Shown one piece after another: positions 36,401-48,400 of a stretch of DNA of 64,000 bases. Below the pieces are notes generated by a model. That model made no database searches, was not told the origin of the DNA, and was given only the letters and a program-made list of their open reading frames with translations. Numbering within the stretch: position 1 is the stretch's first letter; each line of letters begins with the position of its first letter. The stretch covers positions 288,146,246 through 288,210,245 of the forward strand of contig OY998175.1 in the NCBI GenBank assembly GCA_963921935.1, read 5' to 3'. The stretch is from Galeruca laticollis. Taxonomy: Eukaryota; Arthropoda; Insecta; Coleoptera; Chrysomelidae. The translations under genes and the position numbers were made by a program.

Positions 36401-39400
36401 ATGTAAATATCGTTGTTGTGAAGTTCTATGTAGATATTGCATTAAGCAGACGCACTACTTTCTCGAAGTACTGCTGTAAAGATTCATTGGGACCTTGGCG
36501 TCCCTTGTGAGAGAATTCTCATCACGTTGGTCGGAGAAGTTTTGGATCAAAGTTTCTTTCTATACATCCGTAGACTAAGATGACTTATTTAACTCTTCCT
36601 GTCAGTTTGCTTTGGATTCCTTGGAGTAGGAGGTGATTTTGAAAACTTTGAGTGTTATTATTGTCCCAGATATGGCTCAAGAGTAGAGTAGCGGTATTAA
36701 TGAAGTTGTACAGCTCGTTGGAATTTCCATCGTATGGGGATAGGGTGTCTAGGTATTTTGGATTAAATTCAGGCATGATGTTGATTTGAGGTGGGGTAAT
36801 TATGAGTCTAGGTGAGTTTAAATTTGAAATTGATAGACGTAGTGATGATTGAGAGGTATTAGGAGTGTTTGCTTGAGGTGTATCTGACATATAAGTGATA
36901 AACAGGAAAAATTATAGTTTGTTATAGGCTAACGATTATGCTGCGGTGCATGCCGGTTACTAGTCTCGTTATCTTCTTGTTTCTTGACTTCTAAAACTTT
37001 TGGATGAACTTCACGTGGTTTTCCAAAGGGTTTTCATCTTAACTTATTTCGATTCTTTTTCTTTCTTCTAATAATTATGGATAATTTTCACTTACTTTTA
37101 TTCTTCTTCTGAGACTTTTGGACCAACTTCAACGTTTCCTAGAGGTTCTTGAAGTGGATTAACGTTAAAAAACTAAGAGGATCACAAAGGGCTTTTCTAC
37201 TATACTAATGACCGCGCCAATTAAAGGTTACTGTCCCAAAAGTAGCTTTTTAAAAAGATACTTTATTGACACTAACGACTTAATCCCAAAATACGCTATA
37301 TCCAATATATTCAATTGATCGAAGTTATATTCTAAAATAAATGCAACTATAGACTAAAAATATGCAATTCTGCAGAATCATCAGTTGTACAAATTTGTTG
37401 AAACATGGATCAGCGTTCGTGAATGATAACGGAAACTTAAAGTTCAATATCATGCATAAACTGTGGGTCAGCGAACTGTAACTTGCACGTGATGTTCGCG
37501 AGTTTTTTAACCATCCTGGGAGAAGGATTGATAGCCGTGGACCAATAGAGTGGCCTCCACGATCACCAGATCTAACACTTTTAGATTTTTTTCTATGGGG
37601 CTATTTAAAATCAAAGGTTTATATAGATTACTCGTAAAAACTACAGGAGTTTAAGACCGAATTAAAAACGAAGTTAATAGAATTACTCGTAATGTGCAAG
37701 AAAATGTGTTCGTCGATTTATTTATTGTCAAGAGACCGGTGGATGACATTTTGAGCATTTAATCTAGCTAAAAAATAATAATTCATTTAATATAACAGTT
37801 TGTGTATTGTAAAATTATTCTCGGATTAAATTAAATTATTTTTAAGTTTCCCTTTATAAGCATTTGTCGCTTAAGTATGATACTGATGCTGAATACATTA
37901 TTCAAAGGTCTTTCAAATGAGGTATTTCCGGACCCTCGCTTCAATTTGAAAAAATCAACGATTACGTCACCGTGTCAAAACTGGTTTTCGCACATTATTA
38001 AAAAAGTCGGCATTTAAAATTAAAAATCGAACTTTTTCAATATTTTTATCTGAAATAAATTGTTTGCAAAATAATTCTGTATATTAGTATTCAAATTGAG
38101 AAATTCTCAACTTTCTGTCGCTGATAAATTTTTAATTTATTTTCAGTGCAGTATGGGGCTATCAGTACCTTTAGTTTTACCAAGGCGATCGATAAATTTG
38201 AGTTTAGTAGCTCAAGTCAATTATTTTAATCCTTATAATATATCAAACTTCACTCCTCAGACCATAGCAGCAAGAGAAAAATCTTCATTTTTCTATTTAG
38301 GACGGAAGACTGTTTATAAATATATAATGGATTTGTTAGATGGGTGAGAATAAACAATTGTATTTTAGGAAAAGGAGTTAAAAGGTTATTGAGTTTATAA
38401 AGACAGGTTTTTGTCAATGTCCTATAGAATAGTAGCCGAGTAATATTATTTCATTCAAAATATGTTGAAGTTGCATAAGGTGATCTTCCAAATAGAGCAT
38501 TTGCCAGTAGTTAAGTCAATTTTTTACTGTGTATTACAATGTACCCAGTACAATTTCATTTTTGTAGATAATTTTGAAAAATCAGTTCAATAATGGGCCA
38601 CATAATCCTTACGCATACAGTCCATCAAATTGTTGAAGTAACCTTGAACAATTTCTTAACAAATTTCTAGAACTAGTTGAGTTGAAGACTATTTCAAAGC
38701 ATGTTAGATCCCAGACAGCACACAATATCCATTAGACATCCACAAAATATCCTTTTTGGATATCCTGTATATCCACTGGATATATATGGATAGCCTATAG
38801 ACATACAATGGATATCCATATGTCCTCCTATATCTAGGATATATGTGTTATCTTATGGATGTCTTTGGAGATATCTACTGGATATATTGTTAATATCCCA
38901 TGGATATCCTATGTTCACATTTGGTATATCCTTCCTCCTCGAATATGAAAATCTGAGAATATATGACTAGTACCTACTGGTGGAAATACAAGGTGGTCCA
39001 ACGAAAACAATACAAACCAAAAGTTTTTTATGTCTACAGATCTGGAATAAAATTAACAGAAAATAGTTCCAGTCAAGCAGTACAAAATATAATAGATACA
39101 CAGGGTGGGTAGTCTAGTATTTAAGTGGACGATTGTAGAATATTGTGGTCCAGTGAAAAATAGTCAAATACTCATCGCGTATATCTGTTATATTTTGTAC
39201 TGATTGATCAGAACTATTATTTCCAGTTAATTTTATTCCAGATCTGTGGATATATTCAACTTTTGGTAAGCATGGTTTTTGTTGGCAATCTTGTATTTCC
39301 ACCAGCAGATATTATTCATCTGTGAGTAAGAAGGTACAAATGGAATTACATTTTTCATAATAGTAGTATTGTTTCACATATGATGAAATGATATACTATG

Positions 39401-42400
39401 GAATAGAATTATAGAAAATACTTTATTTTATATAATATACATATTTGCATATCCCAAATAGCAATTTAAACTTGTTACAAACTTACATCATATTTGACAC
39501 ATCAAACTTCTAAACTTGCATTAAGTTTGCTACAGCAAGTTCACAAACTTGCTGCAAGTATAAAGCAAACTTGCTAGTTACCACATATCAAAGTTGCACC
39601 AAGTCAGCCATATGAAACTTGCTTAAAGTTTATAAACTCAAACTTGTCACAAGTCACAACTGGGTGTCAAATGTCAGAATAGTATATATCCCACAGGGAC
39701 TTGCTGGTATTCATTTCCTCCTTTATCATAGATGTCAACGACTTTTATTAGCATCTACGGCACACTTGTAGTTTTAAATGAAGTAGACAAACAAATTTAA
39801 GAACTTTTATTACCCTATATTATTTACATCATTTTTTAGTTGTTGTCTCTCAGCTCTGAAACAAAGGTTGAATTGTGATAAACTAATTCAAACAATTTCA
39901 TTTGTGTTTGATTGAAAGACATTTTTTTCGAAAAAGAAACAAGTTTACAATAAGAAAATGTGTATCAATTTTGTGAAAATATTAAACAAAAAAATATATA
40001 AGGGTAATTCAAATTCAACAATTTGTTTTAATTTTTTTCAATATTGAATTTGATTTAAAAACAAAAATTTAATGCATATTTTCCCAATTGTCATTTTGAT
40101 TTGGAGCTCTGGCAGTATTCTCTGTTTGGGATAAAATGGAGTCAACCTTCTACTCCACTCTGTTTAAGCCTTCTGTTAGGTCAGTCACTAATTGAATATG
40201 GTAGCCAGCTGAACTCAGTTTTTTCAATTACAACCTGTAATAAAATAATAAAACTTGTATGACTATATAAACTACTTCAGAAGATTGTCAAATTCAAGAA
40301 AACTGCTGTTTCCCCATCTCTCTGAATATGTTATCACTCATCTATATTTGAGGTAAATAAATTTATAGTTTTTGAAATGAGATATTACCTCTTAGTATCA
40401 TTTTATTTTGATTGTAATACTTTTACCCAGAAATCAAAAAATTAATAATTATCTATTATAAATAAAAGAAACCCACGTGCTCTATAACTTATTCTCCTAC
40501 TTTTATTTAATCAGTAATTGGAAATTGAAGTTAAATAAACACAATTCATATTAATAGACGCATATTCTTACACAAACATTATTTTTATATATAAAAATAA
40601 GATACTTACATCTATACAACGAAAATCACTATATAGAATCGTGATAGAATTTCAGGGTCTCTGGCAACTATTATAACGATATAGAATCACTAACACTAAT
40701 AACGCGCGAAAACACTCTTTTCTAGATAAAACCACCAAAGCTCACCATTAAAATCTTCATCTTTAATGGCGTCTGACCCTCAACGAACAGTTCATTGTGT
40801 AAGGTTATGTTAATCTTCTTCTTTTCGTAGTGAAACCCTGATCTTTAAATAAAATAGTATCCGGTCGCAACGATGATATGTCTAAATTTTATGAATATTT
40901 AAACATTATTCTATTACCTAATACATTTTATGTTTTTTGAGCTTATTCGCATATAAGTGATAAAATTGATTACGGTTAAATACATTTGCATCAAATTTGC
41001 AACAATTTTTCATATTCACCTTTGACATGGCAATTTTGTTGCAAACTTGTTTCACGCTTAATATGACAAATTTGCTTGAGCAACTCAATATCAAAAATCA
41101 AGCAAGTTTGCAGCAAACTTGCGTGCTATCTGGGATACATCAATAATTCTTCTTCTTCACCACCCAGCTCATCTACTCTGCTCTGTTCTTTCTGTAAGAA
41201 CGGGAAAAGAAAGATTATAGATTTTCAAGGTCAGCTATATACCGTATAGGTTCGCCCGAATATAAGATACACCTTTATTGTAAAATAACGTTTTGAACGT
41301 TGGCCCGCGTCTTGTACTCGAGCAGATACCTGTAATAAGAACATTTCTTATCACCTGAACACAATTATTATTATTGTGCTCAAAAGATTTTTTAATCAAA
41401 TCAGCCGAGCCTCCAGCACAGTTTATCATGAAACAAAGTAAAAGCCAAGGTAAAACCTATTTCACATTTTCACACCATGCTATTTTACATTGTATAAATA
41501 TAGAAAACGCTTTTAATATGGGTAATCAACCATAAATATCAATAAAATATAGGAGACGTAACATTATTCAGAATTAAGGTAAGAAACATATACATACCTT
41601 ATTTTTTCCAAATCCAAACTAGCGATAGAAAATTACCAACCAGTTTTGCACGTATGTAAAACTATGATAACCTACTCTACAACTTCTTCTTCTTCTTCTT
41701 GTTCCTTTTTTGGGCTATATCCTGAGGGATAATTTACCGTTTTATAGATGTGGGGGGAAAGAGTCTTGCTCTTGGCAATATTCCCTCCCTCTAGAATGGA
41801 TATCTTCCTTAAACAAAACTGCACTACTGTTGAGCATAGGTACTATGAGTTATCACACTTTTATATTACTTATGGTGAGTATTGGGGTATTAGTAAGGTA
41901 AGACTTCACAACACAGGAAATTAACTTCTCTCGTTTAGGGGTAGCGGCCAAGCTTGGACACACCTAGAAATGTTACCTCGGATATAGGTGGAGAAACCCA
42001 GGGATATAAAAGAGAAGATTAAGTTAAAGGGATATTTTAAACATAGTTATAAAATGGTGTATTATTGATAATCGTTCATCATTTGAATTGGCTAACATTG
42101 TACATATATCAAATGGCGTAGCTCTATGTAAAGGTTGAATTGGTTTGATATATTAATTGGACATTCTAGTATTATGTGGTTAAGTGGTCCTATTTGCCCA
42201 CATTCACATAGTGGATCATCTTTAATTTCAATTCTAAACATATGGAAAAGAGTTAAACAGTGTCCTATTCTCATTCTTATAACTGTTGTTAAATATCTTC
42301 TGTTTTTGTATTGGTATTGGTTAAACCAGGGAGAGTTTGGTAATTGTTCGACAACTTTGTAATAGAACGATTTTTTATTCTGTTTTATGAGGTTCCATTC

Positions 42401-45400
42401 ATTGTTCCATTTAGCCCATATGCTCTTCTTGATATCTGGGAAGTAGTTTTGATAATTCAGTTTTATATTCGCTGGAACTGTAAGGGAACAACCTGTTTTA
42501 GCTAGCTGATCAGCTTTATGGTTTCCTTTAATTTCAGAGTGACCTGGGATCCATGCTAGTACAATATTAGAGCCGTTAGTATTTCCTAGTATAATTCCTT
42601 GTTTAGTTAATATTGATGAATGCTCTGTTTCTTTGGAGAAAGCTGGTTTACATATTTTTTGTACTTAACAACAAAAATGACGAGGACGAGGTTAAATGAA
42701 ACGGTCAAACGCGGCATCGACCAATGAGAAAACAGAGATACCATCGTGTATGGTTGGTTGCATAGTTTAGCGGATATGTGATATGGAAATACACTGATGT
42801 ATTTATTATTGTCTATTATAGCATTAAACGTTAAGTTATCAGATATTTGTTATGTGTTAAGAACACGTTTTATGTCGTATTCGCGTTGTTGATTAAACTC
42901 AATTTAGGTATATTTATCTTTCTTAAATTTCACGTCTTGAATAAAACCAAAACTACGTTAAGCACAGACAAAAAATGCGACGGACAAAAAATGCGACGGA
43001 AAATAATAATAGATATCCATGGATATACAAAGGACATAATATCAGGAGATTAAGAAATTTATGCATTGAAGGTATTATGTATTAGAACTTCCTTCTCAAT
43101 CATTTTTTTGTGATTATTCAATATTGTATCAGTAAAATAGAAAATATTTTTTTTTCATATCCATGAAATTCATTCAGTGGATACCCATTGGATATCTTAC
43201 ATGGACTGGATTTTCAGTGGATATTGGGCTATCCACTGGATATCTAGTGGATATTGTGTGCTGTCTGGGATTGGATTGAAATAAGGCGACAAAGGCGTAA
43301 AAGCGAAGTGCCATGAAGTTCTTTAGCATCATAGACAAATCCAACATTTGTATCTTTACGAACGCAGTTTTAAACAAAAGTTGGTAGTTTTCTTAACTTA
43401 TGTAATATATCTATTCATGTTTACAATTTTTGATAAATCAAAATTTGATTAACCAACTTTGCAGAAAATTCACAAATTAATACGGCATAAGAAGATGAAA
43501 AATACTGCACATGTGTATTTTCATACGTTGACCAAGCTTTTAACATACATGCTTATCATACAAAATGAAAAAATGCTTTCCAATCTCATATTTTCAACTG
43601 ATATTGTCCCAGTTAAGTAATGGGAAGTTCAAAACAAGAATAAATGTTGCAGCTTGTAATAATTATCCTATAAAACCAGTTGTATCACAAGGAAACTGCA
43701 GTATAAATAAATGCATTAGCTTAAAAAAGTGAAGCCGACATAGGTAATAAGATAGCATAAGGCAAAAAAGCAATCAGGCAGCAAAATTCTCTGGAACAAA
43801 AATATTACCATATACTACACAACTACAGTAGTTGAAACCATCTACGCATTTGGAGCAAGAACCTGGGAATTGAACCAGAGGGACAAACAAAGGTTTCGCG
43901 TCCTTGACATAGATTACTGGAGGATAAATTACGGGAGTCAAAGATGATATCATAAACGGAATAGAATGTAAGCGACTGAGATGGTATAGCGGGTGAAAGA
44001 AGATCGCTAGCCGAAGAAGATTTGGCAATGGATTCGCGAGATAACAGTTAAAAAATATGAAATAATGATACTTTATGGGCAACTTTGCCGACGACTCAGT
44101 CTCACCAACAAGCATATATTACTGACATTAAAACATGCCAAAGCAAATAAATGGAGCATGTTGCGCTCTAGAAAAATGACGTTGTCTTTTACCTCAACAA
44201 CATATAAATGCAATGAGCTATAGACGCAAAATATTTTGGCATGTAACTAGAGACGACAAGATTCACATGGGAAGACTAGATAGTTAAAAACTGGAGAAAC
44301 AGATGGATAAAGCAGTCCATACTCGAAGACATCAAACATTCAAGTTCTGATTTATCAAAATTTGGTAAAAAACAATTTTTTATATATATATATATCATCA
44401 TAAACCCGTTTGTACCCGCTGTGGGTGTCGGGTGTGTCGCTTATTCGTGGACAAACTTCCGCTATTCCTTTTTATTTCTAGCTTTTTTCGCCGCCTCTGT
44501 CCATGTAATTCCTTTTTCTTCTAAAATTTCGGCTACTGTGTTATCCCATGTTTTCTTTGGGCGACCTCTTTTTCTCTTACTTACTTCTCTAGCTTGCCAA
44601 ATCATTTTTGCTGGTCTACTGTTTTCCATTCTACAAAGGTGCCTAAACCATCTTAGCTGCTGTTTTTCGATTGTTTTTAGTATTGGTTCTATGTTAAGGT
44701 TTTCCCTTATTATTTCATTCCGCATTCGATCTTTTCTGGTGACAACTTTGACCCTGCGTAAATACTTCATTTCTGTTGCTTGTATTCTGCTTTTGAGTGA
44801 GTTTGTAAGTACCCAGCTTTCACTACCATGCACAAGGATTGGTCGAAAGACTGACTTGTACACGTTCAATTTGGTTTTAGTTGGAATTTCTTTTCTCCCA
44901 GGAAATTTCGATGTAGTGAGTAATATACTTTGACTGCTGCACTTATTCTTTCGTTCACTTCTGCTTCCTGTTTTCCATTGTTTTGTATATCTACTCCCAG
45001 ATATTTGAAACTCTTCACTTGTTTTATCGGCATTTCATCAATTTCGATATTAAGGTGCTCTTCTTCTTGTCCCACCACCATTATTTTTGTCTTTTCCATA
45101 TTCATATTCATGTTTCGTAGTTTCAATATATGCTTCCATGTTATTAAATTATGTTTCAGCTCTTTTTCGTTTCTAGCGAACAATACTAAATCGTCGGCAA
45201 AAACGCATTCAGATATTCCAACTACTTCCATATTTCTATAACCTACTTGAATTTGTTTAACTCTTGTTTTTACTTCCTTCAAAATATCATCAATTATCAT
45301 TATGAATAATGCCGGGCTCAGTACTCCTCCCTGTCATAATCCTTCTTTTGTTATGAAATCATCTGTTCATTATCTTTCCTTACCCGGTTTATGGTTGTTT

Positions 45401-48400
45401 CGTAAATGCATTCAATGTTATTTCTTAGTTTTGATCCAACTCCTCTTTGTTGTAGACTTTTCCATATTTGATTTCTGGGAACGCTGTCAGAGGCTTTTTG
45501 TATATCTATAAAACCGAGGTACACTTTTTGATTTGTTCTCAGTTTTTTGTCTATTACTTGTTTCAATGTATATGCGTGGTCTTGGCTACTTCTTCCTTTC
45601 CTATAGCCGCTTTGGGATTCTTCCAACTGTTTTTCTATTATTTTCCTAAGTCGTAAACTTTCAATGCCGCGCTCAGCAATGTTATACCTCTATAATTGTT
45701 ACAATTAGTTTTGTCTCCTTTTTTGAAAATTGGCAAAATGATACCTACTTCCCAATCTTTCGGAATTTTTTCTTCGTTCCATTTTCTTTGAAACAATTTG
45801 GTTAGCATTTGTATCCCTCTTTCTCCTAGACTTTGTAACATTTCTGCGGTAATACTATCGTAACCCGCTGTTTTACCTCTTTTTAACTTTTGTATTGCTT
45901 GTTTCACTTCTTCTATTTGTATCAGTGGTTCATTTTCCTCATTTTCCAGTTCCCGATGTCTTTCGTCTTGTAGTTCCATCTGTTCTTCTTTCTCTACATT
46001 AAGTAATTCCTCAAAATATTCTCTCCATCTCTCTATAATTTTCTTATCTTGTCGTACCATAACTCCATTTTTATTTTTTATCTGTTTTATATTGCTCGAC
46101 TTTCCCTTTCTTATTGTTTTTGATACCTTGAAGAAGAGTTTCTGATTTCCTTTACTGTCTTCTTCCATCTTTTTGCCAAATTTTTCCCACGTCTCTTTTT
46201 TAGCTGTGATTACCATGTCTTTAACTCTTTTTCTTTGAATTTTATAATTTTCGTAGTTTTCAGTCGTTTTATTTCGTAGATATTCTTTCCATTTTTGCTT
46301 TTTTAGTTTGGTATGTTCTTGTATATCTTTATTCCACCATCTCATTTATTTTTGTTGCTACCTGTTCTAGTAATGCCACACACTTCTATTGCCGTCTCTA
46401 ATAATATAGATTTGAATTTGTCTCACATTTCCTTTATTGATATACTTTGTATTTTAATTTGACATATTTCCATTTCTTTTTCAGTATATTCTGTAATTTT
46501 TTTGGATACCTCTATTTCTTTTAACTTATATGATTTTATTTGTTTTTTTTTTACTTTTTGTCAATTTTTCCCATTGTTCGAACTTCCTTTCTGGTTCTCA
46601 GTTGCCATCTTCAATTTTGCTCTTAATAAGTAATGATCGCTGTATATATCTGCACTTTGCATGACCCTGATATCTTTCACATCTTTTCTGTTTCCTTTGT
46701 TTATGAGAACATAATCAATGATGGACTTTTCATTTCTGCTGCTAACCTCTCTTGTGTATTTATGCGACTCTTTATGTTGATAAACCGTACTAGTTACTAT
46801 TAGTTGGTTTAATATACAAAAATTCATTAACCTTACTCCATTGTTATTTCTCTCGTTCTCTCCATATATTAAAATCTCCCATTATTATTAGTCTGTCTTT
46901 AGCATCCTCTATTGTTTCACTTAATGTTTCCCAGAATTCCTCTTTTTCGCTCAATCGTGCATCTTCATTTGGTCCGTACACTATAATTATCGTTGTGCTT
47001 TCTCTTAAATTCAATTCAATTTTGAGTATTCATTCTGTAATTCCAGTCCAGTTTTTGATATATTTCTTATGTTCTTTCTTTATTATACATCCGATTCCTT
47101 CTTTTGCTCTACTTTTTGCGTCTACCCCATTATATATTAATAAATGTCCCTTTTCTAATTCGATTTCGCCTTGACCTTTCTTTCTGGTCTCTGTAATTCC
47201 TAATATATCCAAATTTTCCTTTTCAAATTCTTGTATCAATTCGTCTTCCTTTCCTAATAGTCCTCTTAAATTCCATGTAGCTATCTTCCACATCCTCTCG
47301 TTTTTGTTAATTTCTATTCGTAATACATTTTCCTTTGTTTTTTCTTTTGTATCTGTTATCAGTAGCATTAATCTCTTTTTTATAAGTTTTTATACATTCT
47401 AATTCATTCCCATTATCATATCCGTTTCCATTGTCACAATCGTTTCCATAGCCATTTTTATAGTTTTCCTCTCGATTTACTGTTTGGGTTATTCGTTTTT
47501 TTGCTGTCCGCGTAATTTTTCTTAATTGTTCATCCAGTGTGTTAGCTTCTGGACCACTTTCCTGTACTTTTCTTTTCCTGTCTTCTTCTTTTTCTTGTTT
47601 TCGGCCTTGTTGCAAGTCTCTATTACTTCCTTCATATACTTCATCATTTATAATTAATTTATCGTATTTAATATATGCTTTGTGACCAATTTCTCTAGCT
47701 ATCTTTAATTGTGGATACAGCAATTTTCTTTCTTCGAATATATCCTTTGGATAGTCTCGGTCGATCCATATATTTATTCCTTTGAGTTGTTTACTTTGTC
47801 TAAGTATCTCCATTTTCTTGTTGCTTCCCACTAATCTTAATAATATCGGTATATAGACTCCATTTATTGGTTTTCCAATCCTTATGACATCATCAATATC
47901 ATCTTCTGTATTATACTTTATTTCTAATGCATTTATTACCTGTCCTATTGATGATGATATCATAAACAGAATAGAATGTAAGCGACCCAGATGGTATAGC
48001 TACCTTCAGCGGGTGAAAGAAGATCGCTAGCCGAAGAAGATTTGGCAATGGATTCGCGAGATAACAGTTAAAAAATATGAAATAATGATACTTTATGGGC
48101 AACTTTGCTGACGACTCAGTCTCACCAACAAGCAACGAAATGCATATTTTACTGACACTAAAACATGCCAAAGCAAATAAATGGAGCATGTTTCGCTCTA
48201 GAAAAATAACGTTGTCCATTACCTCAACAACATATAAATGCAATGAGCTACAGACACAAAATATTTTGGCATGCAACTAAAGACGACAAGATTCACATGG
48301 GAAGACTAGATAATCAAAAACTGGAGAAACAGATGGATGAAGCAGTCCATAGTCGAAGATATCAAACATTCAAGTTCTGATTTATCAAAATTTGGTAAAC

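Larger units (their letters stand above)
24385..37483 (-). mobile_element. Gypsy/errantivirus-type retrotransposon inside the mariner transposase
   Basis: LTRs lie at 24385-24533 plus 31031-31131 (the 3' LTR, itself split by a BEL element) and 37219-37483 (the 5' LTR). On the coding strand the LTRs run AGYTAC...AATT, as in errantiviruses. Flanking tetranucleotides are TACA (left) and TGCA (right); TGCA completes the mariner frame. A primer-site candidate TGGCGCGGTCA lies at 37209-37219. Order on the minus strand: LTR, gag, RNase H, integrase, env, LTR. Protease and reverse transcriptase are missing. LTR identity is only ~80-85%, so it is old. Confidence 0.8.
38710..43269. mobile_element. Nonautonomous element N1 with CCCAGACAGC ends
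   Basis: The left end CCCAGACAGCACACAATATC and the right end (reverse complement) match over 20 bp and beyond. AT flanks both sides (38708-38709, 43270-43271), compatible with a 2-bp AT duplication. Both ends are filled with GGATATCC-like repeats. No transposase is inside; the interior holds element N2 and a retrotransposon fragment. Superfamily unassigned; ISL2EU/Spy-type PIF relatives are candidates. Confidence 0.7.
44383..47952 (-). mobile_element. RTE-like non-LTR retrotransposon
   Basis: Read on the minus strand: an ORF1-like region, endonuclease, reverse transcriptase, an RTE-type C-terminus, then a TA microsatellite tail (44381-44395). No RNase H domain, as is usual in RTE elements. 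It sits exactly between two direct repeats of ~450 bp. Confidence 0.75.

Noticed and set aside
41710..41901. 63-codon plus-strand ORF in element N1
   Set aside because: No family features, short, and within noncoding transposon DNA.
44421..45241. Plus-strand ORFs of 170 and 103 codons with hydrophobic stretches
   Set aside because: Antisense of the RTE reverse transcriptase; the hydrophobicity comes from complementing Lys/Glu-rich codons.
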